Below are positions 51,710-60,464 of a DNA stretch of 64,000 bases, piece after piece. Origin of the DNA: Stenomitos frigidus_A (lineage in GTDB: Bacteria; Cyanobacteriota; Cyanobacteriia; Leptolyngbyales; Leptolyngbyaceae); assembly GCF_963877135.1 (NCBI RefSeq), contig NZ_CAWNSW010000129.1, forward strand, positions 89,103 to 153,102, in the 5' to 3' direction. How positions within the stretch are numbered: the stretch's first letter is position 1; each line of letters begins with the position of its first letter. A program made the position numbers and the translations under genes. The notes under the pieces are model-generated. The model made no database searches and had not been told where the DNA came from. It worked only from the letters and a program-made list of their open reading frames with translations.

Positions 51710-53224
51710 TTACGGTTTGCTTGATTCTGGTTTGCTTGTTCCTGGTTTGTCTGACCCTGGAATGGTGATATCGATCGCGGTCACTGGCTGCCCTAACGTG
51801 TCTAGCGATGGCTTGATGGTGGCTTGATTACCGACCACTAGCGTCACGATATTTTCGGGTTTTAAGTAGGTTTTAGCAACGCGCTGCACATCGGCGATCG
51901 TCGTTGCAGCAACGCCTTTTTGATAGCGGAAGATAAAGTCATTTGGGTAACCAAAATATTCGTAGCGCAGTAACCGAGACAGCGTTTGATTGGGCTGCTG
52001 AAAGTTGAAAATAAAGGAATTCAGCACCGAATCTTTCGCAAAGGCAAGCTCTGCTGGCGCGATCGGCGCTTTGCGAATGGTCTCAATCTCTGTGCGCACA
52101 CTTTTGATGAAGGGCACAGTTGCGTCTGATCGGGTCTGTCCGCCTGCCACAAAGAGCCCTGGGTAGTCATACTGTGGCCCCCAATACGCGTAGACCGAGT
52201 ATGCCAAGCCCTGACGCGATCGCACCTCGTTAAACAGCCGTCCGCCAAACCCGTTCAGCACTTCATTCATCACTGACAGCGCTGGATAATCTGGACTATT
52301 CACCTGTCCACCCAGGTGCCCAATTTGCACATTGCTCTGCGTCAGTTGGGGCTGATTTACAAAAAAGATACCGCCTTGTTTGGCCTGAGCCACTGTTGGC
52401 AAGGCTGCGGGTTTTGCTTCCGAAGGCTTCCAGTCACCAAAGGTCTTTTCTACCAGCTTTCGCATGGCCTTGGTCTCAAAATCACCAACGATACCCAGGA
52501 GGATGTTGTTCGGATAAAAATACTGTTGATGGAACTGCACTAAATCGTCACGAGCGATACTTGTCAGCGTGGCGTACTCAACGTAGCGAGCATAAGGACT
52601 CTTGTCGCCATAGACCAATTTGCGAAACTCGCGATCGGCGATCGAGTCTGGTTCGTCATTGCGACGGGCAATGCCCCCCCGCTGCTGTGTTTTTGCCAGA
52701 TTGAGCTTGTCCGTTGGAAAAGCAGGCTGCTTCAACGTTTCAGCAAACAAGCTAAACACTTCTGGCAAATCTTCCGTGAGCGTGTCGAACCCAGCGTTGC
52801 CAGAATCTTCGTCGATCGAGGCTTCCACTGAAGCTGCCCGCTGCTCTAAAAATTCGTTGATGGTATCGGCTGTGCGGGTTTGGGTGCCGCCCGATCGCAT
52901 CACAGTACCCACTAACTCTGCCAACCCGACCTTCTCTGCAGGCTCCAGGCGATCGCCGGTGCGAATTAAAGCCGTCCCATTAATCAACGGCAGTTCATGA
53001 TCTTCCACCAAATAAACCAACATGCCGTTTGCTAATTTGAACCGGGTATATGCCGGCAATTTAATGGCTGGTGGTGGTGAAAATTTCAGATCTGTATAGT
53101 ACTTGGGCGTCGCTGCCGCCGCTGGGCGCAGCGCCAAAAACAACAGCAGTAGCGGGATGATCACAAAGGAAAAGACCAGTGCGATGCTTTTTGCCGTTTT
53201 CTGCTTTTTCGTTTCTATGGTCAT
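51710..53224 (-). CDS. M16-family peptidase-like protein lacking the zinc motif
   Basis: 504 residues from the ATG at 53224 (GTG at 53230). A membrane span or signal (IALVFSFVIIPLLLLFLALR) leads to an M16 domain: RFKLANGMLVYLVEDHELPL, then LAELVGTVMRSGGTQTRTAD where active members have HxxEH. Here it is AELVG, so it cannot bind zinc. Later GIVGDFETKAMRKLVEKTF and GLAYSVYAYWG are intact. Inactive M16 subunits pair with an active one, as in mitochondrial processing peptidase and PqqL/YmxG-type pairs. The active partner follows upstream on the same strand (53384). It ends in a repeated SKPESSKP tail. Confidence 0.88.
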   Translation of the reverse strand: MTIETKKQKTAKSIALVFSFVIIPLLLLFLALRPAAAATPKYYTDLKFSPPPAIKLPAYTRFKLANGMLVYLVEDHELPLINGTALIRTGDRLEPAEKVGLAELVGTVMRSGGTQTRTADTINEFLEQRAASVEASIDEDSGNAGFDTLTEDLPEVFSLFAETLKQPAFPTDKLNLAKTQQRGGIARRNDEPDSIADREFRKLVYGDKSPYARYVEYATLTSIARDDLVQFHQQYFYPNNILLGIVGDFETKAMRKLVEKTFGDWKPSEAKPAALPTVAQAKQGGIFFVNQPQLTQSNVQIGHLGGQVNSPDYPALSVMNEVLNGFGGRLFNEVRSRQGLAYSVYAYWGPQYDYPGLFVAGGQTRSDATVPFIKSVRTEIETIRKAPIAPAELAFAKDSVLNSFIFNFQQPNQTLSRLLRYEYFGYPNDFIFRYQKGVAATTIADVQRVAKTYLKPENIVTLVVGNQATIKPSLDTLGQPVTAIDITIPGSDKPGTSKPESSKP

Positions 53225-53383
53225 TGGCACCGCTTCCTCAATTGCTTTGTTGCGTTAATACCATTAATCGCTTGATTGCTACCTAAAGACCTCATCCCCT
53301 TCCCTTGCCTCAAGTCGAATCACTGATTACCTTCGAGGTTTCGCACCTCCATCAGACTTAAAAGGATGACCAACGGGTTAATT

Positions 53384-54934
53384 TCATAGTGCTTTCGGCA
53401 ATAGTTTACCGATCGTCCGATTTTGGGGCACAAACGTTGCTTGTGCGACACGCTGAATATCCTGAGTAGTCACTGCTGCAATTTCGTCGATTTGTTTGAA
53501 TAAGTTGCGCCAGCTTCCGGTTTTCACTTCGTATTCCAACAGCGCTTGCGCCATGCCCATGTCTGAATCCAGCGATCGCAGTAAGTCTGCTCGTGCCTGA
53601 GTTTTTACGCGATCGAGTTCTTGAGTTGAAACGGGTTCGGTTTTCAGGCGATCGATTTCAACCCGTAAGGTGGCAGCAACTTCATCAACGGTGTGACCTG
53701 GAGCCGTGAGCGCATAAAACAACATCAAATTAGGAAACTTATTGCCTGGAAAACCGCTAAACCCAGCCGCATTCAACGCCAACTGTTGCTTTTCGACCAA
53801 CGACTTGTATAGGCGCGACGTGCGTCCACTGCTGAGGATGCTGGCAATCATGTCGTAAATCACATCGTCGGGATGCTTGAGCGCCGGACGGTGATAGCCT
53901 TCCAGATACCAGGGCTGTGTTTCGAGCCGTAGAGTTAGTGATCGTGGTTCAGTTTGAGCGGGTTCGGTTGCGACCACTTCTGGAGGCGCAGGTTTTGCCT
54001 TAAACCGACCAAAGTAAAGCTGTGCGAGCCGTTTGACCTCAGTTGGGTTCACGTCTCCCACAATGGCGATCGACAGATTATTGGGCGCATAATGCGTTTC
54101 ATAAAACGTCTGCACATCTTTGCGGGTCAACCCCTGAATGTCCTGGTTATAGCCAATCACAGGACGACGGTAGGGATGCACTTTAAACGCGACATCCGAA
54201 AAAGCTTCCACCATCTGACCGATCGGCGAATTATCCGTCCGCAGTCGCCGTTCTTCCAGAATCACATCTTTCTCTTTGTAGAACTCCCGAAAGACCGGTT
54301 CGAGAAAGCGCTCCGACTCCAGCGACATCCAGAGTTCTAGCTTGTTTGATGGAAAGCTATAGAAATAACGGGTCGCATCAGCTGACGTGTTGGCATTCAG
54401 CCCCACGCCGCCTGCTTGTTCGACAATCCGCCCCAGTTCGTTTTGCTTGGCAAGCTTTCCTGCAGAGGCTTCTACCTGAGCAAATTCTGCCTTTAGTTTG
54501 TCCAGTTCTACTTTCTGATTCTGTGCCGTTGCTGCCTGGATTTGCTCTGATAGCCGATCGAGCTTGTCCAGTAGAGGCGCTTCTGCCTTGTAATCAACGG
54601 TGCCGATGCGAGTCGTACCCTTAAAGGCCAGATGCTCTAGGAAATGCGCAACCCCTGTTTTGCCGTCTGGCTCATCGGCACCACCGACATCGGCATAGGT
54701 GAGGAAGGAGACGACTGGCGCTTGATGCCGCTCTAGCACAATAAACTTCATGCCATTGGCTAACCGAAACTCTGTGATTTGCTGGATCACCCGATCGAGA
54801 TACGGTTGAATAGACTGCGGTGGCTTAACGGCCGGTGCGTTTTCAGTCTGCGCCAGAGCCATAGCGGGAACCATCCCCCAGCTCAGCAAAAGTGTTAGCA
54901 GTAGGGCAATGGCTCTAGTAGCGTGTTTAAGCAT
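53384..54934 (-). CDS. M16-family zinc metallopeptidase
   Basis: 516 residues from the ATG at 54934, chosen because it begins a signal peptide (MLKHATRAIALLLTLLLSW, cut near MALA); longer frames start at 54982 and 54988. The zinc motif HFLEH (97-101) in GVAHFLEHLAFKG and YFYSFPSNKLELWMSLESER give the M16 catalytic centre. A coiled insert (LDRLSEQIQAATAQ ... KLKAEFAQVEAS) separates the motif from the second part of the domain. GRMTSRLYKSLVEK-like SSGRTSRLYKSLVEKQ and NLSIAIVGDVN are typical. It forms an operon with the inactive paralogue 159 bases downstream. It likely degrades peptides in the periplasm. Confidence 0.9.
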   Translation of the reverse strand: MLKHATRAIALLLTLLLSWGMVPAMALAQTENAPAVKPPQSIQPYLDRVIQQITEFRLANGMKFIVLERHQAPVVSFLTYADVGGADEPDGKTGVAHFLEHLAFKGTTRIGTVDYKAEAPLLDKLDRLSEQIQAATAQNQKVELDKLKAEFAQVEASAGKLAKQNELGRIVEQAGGVGLNANTSADATRYFYSFPSNKLELWMSLESERFLEPVFREFYKEKDVILEERRLRTDNSPIGQMVEAFSDVAFKVHPYRRPVIGYNQDIQGLTRKDVQTFYETHYAPNNLSIAIVGDVNPTEVKRLAQLYFGRFKAKPAPPEVVATEPAQTEPRSLTLRLETQPWYLEGYHRPALKHPDDVIYDMIASILSSGRTSRLYKSLVEKQQLALNAAGFSGFPGNKFPNLMLFYALTAPGHTVDEVAATLRVEIDRLKTEPVSTQELDRVKTQARADLLRSLDSDMGMAQALLEYEVKTGSWRNLFKQIDEIAAVTTQDIQRVAQATFVPQNRTIGKLLPKAL

Positions 54935-55070
54935 CAACGCAGCAACAGAAAAGGACAGGAGCGATCGGCAAAACTGAAGCATCGGCAACTAGAAAGGAAG
55001 ACGCAGATTCCAGGATAACCTGCCCCGGTCATTGAAACCGCTTCTAACGATCAGCCAGCAGCCAAGAAAA

Positions 55071-55095
55071 CGCTGACCGCTGACCGCTGACCGCT
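55071..55095. repeat. CTGACCG heptamer repeats (intergenic)
   Basis: CGCTGACCGCTGACCGCTGA: three and a half copies of a 7-bp unit in the spacer before the antiporter gene. The same unit appears at 57608-57631 and inside the gene at 45686. Confidence 0.85.
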
Positions 55096-55175
55096 CAATT
55101 TTGGTAGTGGGCAGCACGGTTTATGCGTTGACCCATCCATCAAGATAGGGAGTCCTGACCGACTGGTCTTGCTTT

Positions 55176-55811
55176 ATGAGCTTTCTGACCAGCGCTACCA
55201 ATGTTGCGATCGAAAAAGATCTCAAGCAGTTTTTATTCATTCTGCTCGTGGCTCTGAGCGCTGCTGGTCTACCCAAGATTTTTTCGTCATTGCGGCAGGT
55301 GCCCTATACGCTGCTGTTGGTCATGGTCGGCCTGGGGTTAGCGCTAGTGGATGTGCGATTGCTGGATTTGTCGCCAGGCATGATTCTGATGATCTTTCTG
55401 CCCCCGCTGCTGTTTGAAGCCGCGTGGAATATGCAATGGCCCGAGCTAAAAGAAGAGCTATTGCCCAGCGGTCTCTATGCTGTTGGTGGCGTGGTGCTGT
55501 CGATCGCCACCGTGGGCTGGACACTCCACACCTTTGCACACATTGCCTGGATGACAGCCTTGCTGGTGGGCGCCTGTCTCTCTGCTACCGATTCTGCGGC
55601 GGTTATTGGGCTCTTTCGTGAAGTAGGAGCGGGGAAACGGCTGACCACACTGCTCGAAGGCGAAAGCTTGTTTAACGATGGCGCGGCGGTTGTTGCGTTT
55701 GGCGTACTGGTGGAACTGGCGATCGAAGCCAGCATTTACACCAAGTTTGTCCAAGCGGGCTTACTCAAAAGCTCGTCACTCCCTATCATGCAAAAAGCGT
55801 TTGATGCTTAA
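55176..55811 (+). pseudogene. Truncated Na+/H+ antiporter (CPA1 family)
   Basis: The first ~190 residues are a typical CPA1 antiporter: about five spans, GMILMIFLPPLLFEAAWNM, CLSATDSAAVIGLFREVGAG, EGESLFNDGAAVVAFG with the ion-binding Asp. Family members have about 400 or more residues and 12 spans. Here the sequence leaves the family at VLVELAIEAS and stops after a short unrelated tail (KSSSLPIMQKAFDA). The remaining spans are missing and no continuation is found in the next frame. Three bases after the truncation tail comes a small hairpin and 50 bases later a tRNA-Arg gene on the other strand. Function is likely lost. An assembly break cannot be excluded. Confidence 0.78.
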
Positions 55812-55859
55812 GGAGCTTGCTATGCTCCGACGGGCGATTTGTTATTCGACAACAACATA

Positions 55860-55932
55860 CGAGCATGGAGGGACTCGAACCCCCGACCCTCAGGACCGGA
55901 ACCTGATGCTCTATCCACTGAGCTACATGCCC
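55860..55932 (-). tRNA. tRNA-Arg (CCG anticodon)
   Basis: Acceptor stem GGGCATG/CATGCTC, D arm GCTCAGTGGATAGAGC, anticodon arm TCAGG-TTCCGGT-CCTGA with anticodon CCG, T arm CGGGGGTTCGAGTCCCTCC. The discriminator is G and CCA is not encoded. Confidence 0.96.
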
Positions 55933-56004
55933 TCGTTCTTCCGAGAGTATAGCATTGTTAGAAAGACTAAAGGATGAAGGCTAAAGGCTAAATATTGAGC
56001 ATTC

Positions 56005-57195
56005 TTAAAGGTACGTTGCCGGATCAACGGGATCACCGTTTTGGCGGACTTCAAAGTGGAGGTGAGGCCCGGTGGAGAGCCCGGTAGAACCAACCGCCGC
56101 GATTGCCTGTCCACGCTGTACGGTTTGCCCTTCGGAGACGTAAAGCTCGCTGGTGTGACCATACAGGGTTGTGATACCGCCACCGTGATCGATGATGACG
56201 GCATTGCCATAGCCACCGTACCAGCCTGCGAAGATGACGGTGCCGCTATCGGCTGCGTTAATGGTTGTGCCATAGTCGGCTCCAAAATCAAGGCCGGAGT
56301 GAAAGCGCTGGTAGCCGAGGATGGGATGCATCCGCCAGCCGAATCCGCTGGTAATTTCGCCCAGGCAGGGGACGATCATTTGTCCGGTCCCGCGAAAGGC
56401 AATGCCGCCGCTGCCAACGCGCTGCTGAATGAGCAGCCCAATGTTGCGAGAGTCTTGCAGCAGTTGAGTTTCGGCTACTTCTAAGGCACGCCGATCGCTC
56501 CGTAAGCGTTCGATCATCGTTTGCTGTGAACCTGCCTGCGCTTCAAATTCTGCCTTTTGCGCCAGGAGTTCTTGCTTGAGCAGGGCGATCTGGTTTTTCT
56601 GTTGCTCTACTCGATCGCGTTGCTGGTCGATGCGATCGGTGTCTTGCTTAAAACCACTCAGCAGTTGTTGATCGGCTTTGTAGAGGCGTTTGAGTTGATG
56701 ACGGCGATCGAGAAATTCGTTCAAATTTTGGCTTTGTAACAATACGGCCCAGCCGCGATCGGTCTGCTGACGCTGAAGAAAGCGCAACCGTGCTACCGTT
56801 GCAAACTGCTTTTGTCGATAAAGCTGTTCTGCTTTGACCAGCGTCACCTCTAACGATCGCAGTTGCGTAGTTGCGGTTTGCAGTTGAGCCTCACTGGTTT
56901 TGATCTGGCTAGCCGTGGCTTTGATGCCCTGGCGTAAACCTTGAAGATTTCCCTGCGCTGCCTTTTCTAAGTTTTTCAGGCGCTCGTGTTCTTTAGAAAT
57001 TTGCGATCGCTGCTGATCGATCTGCTGCTGCTGACGCTGCAAATCTGTGACTGAGCCCCCTTGCGCGATCGAGGGCTGAGTCACGGTACCCATGTCAACC
57101 AGCAAAAGCAGACAGAGTAGACCTGTAAGCAGTCTGTTGGTCAGATTAAGCTTTGCGACCAGCGTTTTAATTGCCTCAAAAAACCAAAGCACCAT
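56005..57195 (-). CDS. M23 (LytM) family peptidoglycan hydrolase activator, EnvC-like
   Basis: 396 residues. A membrane anchor or signal peptide (LLTGLLCLLLLVDMGTV) precedes a long coiled coil (about 45-260: LQRQQQQIDQQRSQISKEHE to KQELLAQKAEFEAQ). The LytM domain occupies the last ~130 residues: RFHSGLDFGADYGTTINAAD (zinc His/Asp), YGGYGNAVIIDHGGGI, and HLHFEVRQNG. The zinc motifs HxxxD and HxH look intact, so it may be a real endopeptidase, unlike EnvC-type LytM factors that have lost them and only activate amidases. It is located at the envelope and is likely involved in division or septum splitting. Confidence 0.9.
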   Translation of the reverse strand: MVLWFFEAIKTLVAKLNLTNRLLTGLLCLLLLVDMGTVTQPSIAQGGSVTDLQRQQQQIDQQRSQISKEHERLKNLEKAAQGNLQGLRQGIKATASQIKTSEAQLQTATTQLRSLEVTLVKAEQLYRQKQFATVARLRFLQRQQTDRGWAVLLQSQNLNEFLDRRHQLKRLYKADQQLLSGFKQDTDRIDQQRDRVEQQKNQIALLKQELLAQKAEFEAQAGSQQTMIERLRSDRRALEVAETQLLQDSRNIGLLIQQRVGSGGIAFRGTGQMIVPCLGEITSGFGWRMHPILGYQRFHSGLDFGADYGTTINAADSGTVIFAGWYGGYGNAVIIDHGGGITTLYGHTSELYVSEGQTVQRGQAIAAVGSTGLSTGPHLHFEVRQNGDPVDPATYL

Positions 57196-57312
57196 TCCCA
57201 GGAACCAGCAGAGTAGCCAAACAAGACACCATTATGACCACAATGGCGACTTGGGCAAGCGTAAATTGAGAAAAGATTATCGCGATTGTGATTGCTTGAC
57301 CTTCTAACACCC

Positions 57313-57600
57313 GGCATTGAGGATCAGACACTCGTCAATAGCGGAAGACTCAGCCGCGAGTGTTCAAGACTCAGCCACGAGGATCAAACACTCGTTAACG
57401 AGGATCAAAGACTCACTCACCAGTATCAAAGACTCGTCGCTGAGTGTTAAACACTCGTCGTTGAGGATCAAACACTCAGCCACAAGTATCCAAGCTTGGT
57501 GAGCAAGTATCAAACACCCGTTGTTGAGGATCAAAGACTCAATCGTGAGTCTTAAAGACTCGTCGCCGACAATCGAAGACTCATTGTGGATCACGAGTCA
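57313..57600. repeat. Minisatellite of a 21-bp unit, about 13 copies
   Basis: The unit is close to ACTCGTCGTTGAGGATCAAAG, varying at 3-8 positions per copy; one copy is 18 bp. It lies between the divergent M23-like gene and the sucrose synthase 3' end. Because 21 is divisible by three, both strands stay open over the array; these short frames are treated as by-products of the repeat. Confidence 0.85.
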
Positions 57601-57606
57601 GGCTAA

Positions 57607-57631
57607 AGCTGACCGCTGACCGCTGACCGCT
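57607..57631. repeat. CTGACCG heptamer repeats (intergenic)
   Basis: AGCTGACCGCTGACCGCTGA at the end of the minisatellite spacer, the same unit as at 55071. Confidence 0.8.
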
Positions 57632-57643
57632 ATTTTGTCCTCA

Positions 57644-60064
57644 CTAGCGCTGCATGTGCTCTGTCAACAATGCCTGTGCTCGCGGCTTGTAGAGCAAGTA
57701 AAACAAGGCTTCTGTGTAGCGCAACATGTCTTCCCGGTCTTCTTTAGAGGTGTAGTTCCAGAAGCCATAGATTTTTGCCAATGAAAGCAGCCGATTGGTG
57801 TGGATTTTCCAGGTGTAGGTGCTGTAAACCCGTTCAATACCTCGATTGGAAATGTCGCTCCAATATTGGGGGGTTTGATCGCACTTGGAAACAAATTCCA
57901 GTATGGTTGCTGCCATCTCTTCTGTGTGAGTGGGGTTGATGTAAAACCCGTTGAATTTGTCCTGAATAATTTCGAGCGGACCACCAAAGCGAGTGGCGAA
58001 GGTCGGCAGTCCAGAAATCATGGCTTCCAAAATGGTCAGACCAAAGGCTTCAAAGAGAGCCGGTTGGACAAAGACACCCTGATGGTCGGCAATGATGCGG
58101 TAGATCTCGCCAGAATCGCCTTTTGCCAGACGTACGCCCAACCAGCGCACTTTGCCGTGCAGGTCATACTCGTCAATGATCTGGTAGAGCTTTTCGATTT
58201 CGCTAATCTCTTCGTGGTCGGTGGAGTCTTCGGTGCGGAGTTTGCCTGCAATCAAGATGAGGTTGCAGTGCTCTTGCAGTGCTTTACTCTTACCAAAGCA
58301 TTCTGCCAGACCCGTCAGGTTTTTGATGCGATCGAGCCGTGCCATCGAGAACACTGGGCGCTTACTTGGATCATCCAGCTTGCCAATGACTTGAGCTGGA
58401 TCATCCAGTGTAAAGAGGAGGTCTTCTAGCCGATCGCGATCGCCGAGCAAGCGATCGTCCGTGCGCGTATAGGGGAAATACACCGTTTCGTTGACACCGG
58501 GCGGCACCACGTTAAACTTGGGGCTGAACAGCTCAATGCCGCTAGTGACGTGATATAGCTCTGGCATCGTGAAGCATTTGTACGATTCATACTGCCCCAC
58601 ACTTTCAGGCGTCCCGACGATTTCTTGATAGGTGCTGCTGATGATGAAGTTAGCCGCGTTCATCGCAATCAGGTCTGCCGTGAACTGAAGTGAAAAGTGA
58701 TACTTGTCATCCAAATCTTGCCAATAGAGATTACTGAACAGGTATTTGGATTTTTCGAGTGCGTGGGCAACATTGCACTGAGTCACTTTGAGCTTGCGTG
58801 CCAGCAAAAAAGCAACTAGATTGCCGTCGGAGTAGTTGCCAATGATCAGGTCAGGCTTACCGCTAAATTCGGCGCGGAGTGCGGTTTCAGCATCGATCGC
58901 AAAGGTCTCCAGATACGGCCAAATCTCAAACCGAGAGATCCAGTCCTGCGTCAGCTTAGGGTTAAACTCACGGAACGGCACCCGCAAAATCCAGGCATCT
59001 TCAGTGCCGTAGATTTTCTCCAGTCGCTGGTTGCACGTCGTACCGTCACTATTGGGAATTAGCCGCGTCAGCACAATCACTTTAGGATGGATATTCAACA
59101 CATCCAGTCCAGCAAGTTCAATATCTTCTTGAAGCTGTTTTTCCAGGCTTTTCACCTGATCGAGAATATAGACAATTTGTCCACCCGTATCGGGGCGTCC
59201 CAACACGCCTTCTTGCCCAAACCAGCCGTGCGGCGAAATCAGAGCAATCTGAAAAATCATGGGAATGCGAGCCGCAAAGGACTCTAGTACCTGATGGTCG
59301 GGCGAGTCAATCAGCTGATCGAGTAACCCCAACGTTTCCCGTACGCGCAGAGCCGTATTGCCCCAGCCGGGCTCAAAGCCAAGCGTTTGGAGGTCAAAGC
59401 GGAATTGTTCGTAGGGGGCATCGTCGGGGCGATCGCTCAACCATTGCAGGGCTGTCTTGATCTGTTGCGACAATGCTTGTTGGGTTTGAATGCGCTCATT
59501 GATTAATAGTTGATGACCATTATGATGATGCAGCCGCAGAAAGTTAAACGCGCTATCCAGCCACTTGTTCTGATCTTGGAACAGTTTGCTAGAGAGATAG
59601 CGATTCAAATACTCAACGCCCTTACCAATATTTTTGGGATCACGAATAGCCGGTGAATAATCATAAAAAGGCTGAAAGTCGATTTCAAAGACGTCCCCGT
59701 CTTGAGGATGGTAGCGATTGACAAAGCGATCGCGTAGATCCAGCAAATCGCTAATGCTCATCGGCTCCACGGTGAGATCTTCCAGTAAACGATAGGCCTC
59801 CTGGCTGGCAATGCGGGGTCGAATAATGAGGCAAAGGCTGTTGCCATCCAGAATAATTTCCTGCACATGGTAAATTAGCTTGCCTAGCCGAGAGGAGGTT
59901 TGAAACTGCTCAGACTGTTCATAATGACTGCAGTAATCAGAGAAGGCTGCAAGAATTTCATTGCGCAGCAGATAGCGCTTTTCGGAAGCGCGAAGCTGGC
60001 TGGCAAACTGTCTTAAATTGGTACGTTCATCACTGTTGAGCACAGCCTGAATTAAGTCGGACAT
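57644..60064 (-). CDS. susA: Sucrose synthase
   Basis: 806 residues, the usual full length. The N-terminal regulatory region (VLNSDERTNLRQFASQLRA) and the catalytic GT-B part match plant/cyanobacterial sucrose synthase: SPHGWFGQEGVLGRPDTGGQ, VIVLTRLIPNSDGTTCNQRL, NYSDGNLVAFLLARKLKVTQ, FTADLIAMNAANFIISSTYQ and the C-terminal FEAFGLTILEAMISGLPTFA, the E-x7-E nucleotide-sugar motif. The enzyme reversibly converts sucrose + UDP/ADP to fructose + NDP-glucose. Start at 60064 is typical. In cyanobacteria it links sucrose to glycogen; glycogen-related enzymes occur elsewhere in the window (8533, 11620) but are not linked in an operon. SusA is common in filamentous strains. Confidence 0.96.
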   Translation of the reverse strand: MSDLIQAVLNSDERTNLRQFASQLRASEKRYLLRNEILAAFSDYCSHYEQSEQFQTSSRLGKLIYHVQEIILDGNSLCLIIRPRIASQEAYRLLEDLTVEPMSISDLLDLRDRFVNRYHPQDGDVFEIDFQPFYDYSPAIRDPKNIGKGVEYLNRYLSSKLFQDQNKWLDSAFNFLRLHHHNGHQLLINERIQTQQALSQQIKTALQWLSDRPDDAPYEQFRFDLQTLGFEPGWGNTALRVRETLGLLDQLIDSPDHQVLESFAARIPMIFQIALISPHGWFGQEGVLGRPDTGGQIVYILDQVKSLEKQLQEDIELAGLDVLNIHPKVIVLTRLIPNSDGTTCNQRLEKIYGTEDAWILRVPFREFNPKLTQDWISRFEIWPYLETFAIDAETALRAEFSGKPDLIIGNYSDGNLVAFLLARKLKVTQCNVAHALEKSKYLFSNLYWQDLDDKYHFSLQFTADLIAMNAANFIISSTYQEIVGTPESVGQYESYKCFTMPELYHVTSGIELFSPKFNVVPPGVNETVYFPYTRTDDRLLGDRDRLEDLLFTLDDPAQVIGKLDDPSKRPVFSMARLDRIKNLTGLAECFGKSKALQEHCNLILIAGKLRTEDSTDHEEISEIEKLYQIIDEYDLHGKVRWLGVRLAKGDSGEIYRIIADHQGVFVQPALFEAFGLTILEAMISGLPTFATRFGGPLEIIQDKFNGFYINPTHTEEMAATILEFVSKCDQTPQYWSDISNRGIERVYSTYTWKIHTNRLLSLAKIYGFWNYTSKEDREDMLRYTEALFYLLYKPRAQALLTEHMQR

Positions 60065-60464
60065 GCGTTATTCTCCCGATAGACAGTCAATTATTCTCTT
60101 GTAGCCCTGCGATCGTGGTGGCTCGCAGACATGGTGATCAGTCAGTTACCCGTGGCGTTCTGAGCCCAGCGCGATCGAGCGGCAAATCACATGCAAACAC
60201 TCAGCACTGAATAACAGGAATGATGTCGTTGCCATACTAGAGGCACCGTGTTGTAGAGTGCGTCCTCCGGACGTTTGAACCAGGCACGATCGGCTCAAAC
60301 AAGATGCGCTAGAGCTTGTTGAAAAAGCTCATGGTTGGAAGCGGTCAACAGGTAGTCATAGTCATCAGCGAGCAGTAAGCAAACTCCCGTTAGAAACATG
60401 GCACGGCCATGTCTCTACAAGAATGCGACCTTACAGACCTTACAGCCATATTCCTTAATAACGC
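60065..60464. other. Intergenic region upstream of sucrose synthase, with a palindrome
   Basis: About 400 bases; no gene. At 60391-60417, TAGAAACATGGC pairs with GCCATGTCTCTA (11 of 12), a palindrome of the type TAGAGACATGGC found repeatedly in cyanobacterial spacers. A short GAGCTT/AAGCTC hairpin lies at 60312-60330. Confidence 0.6.

Noticed and set aside
57317..57594. Open frames on both strands made of 7-residue repeats
   Set aside because: They arise from a 21-bp minisatellite that is open in one frame per strand; no start context or second evidence supports translation.
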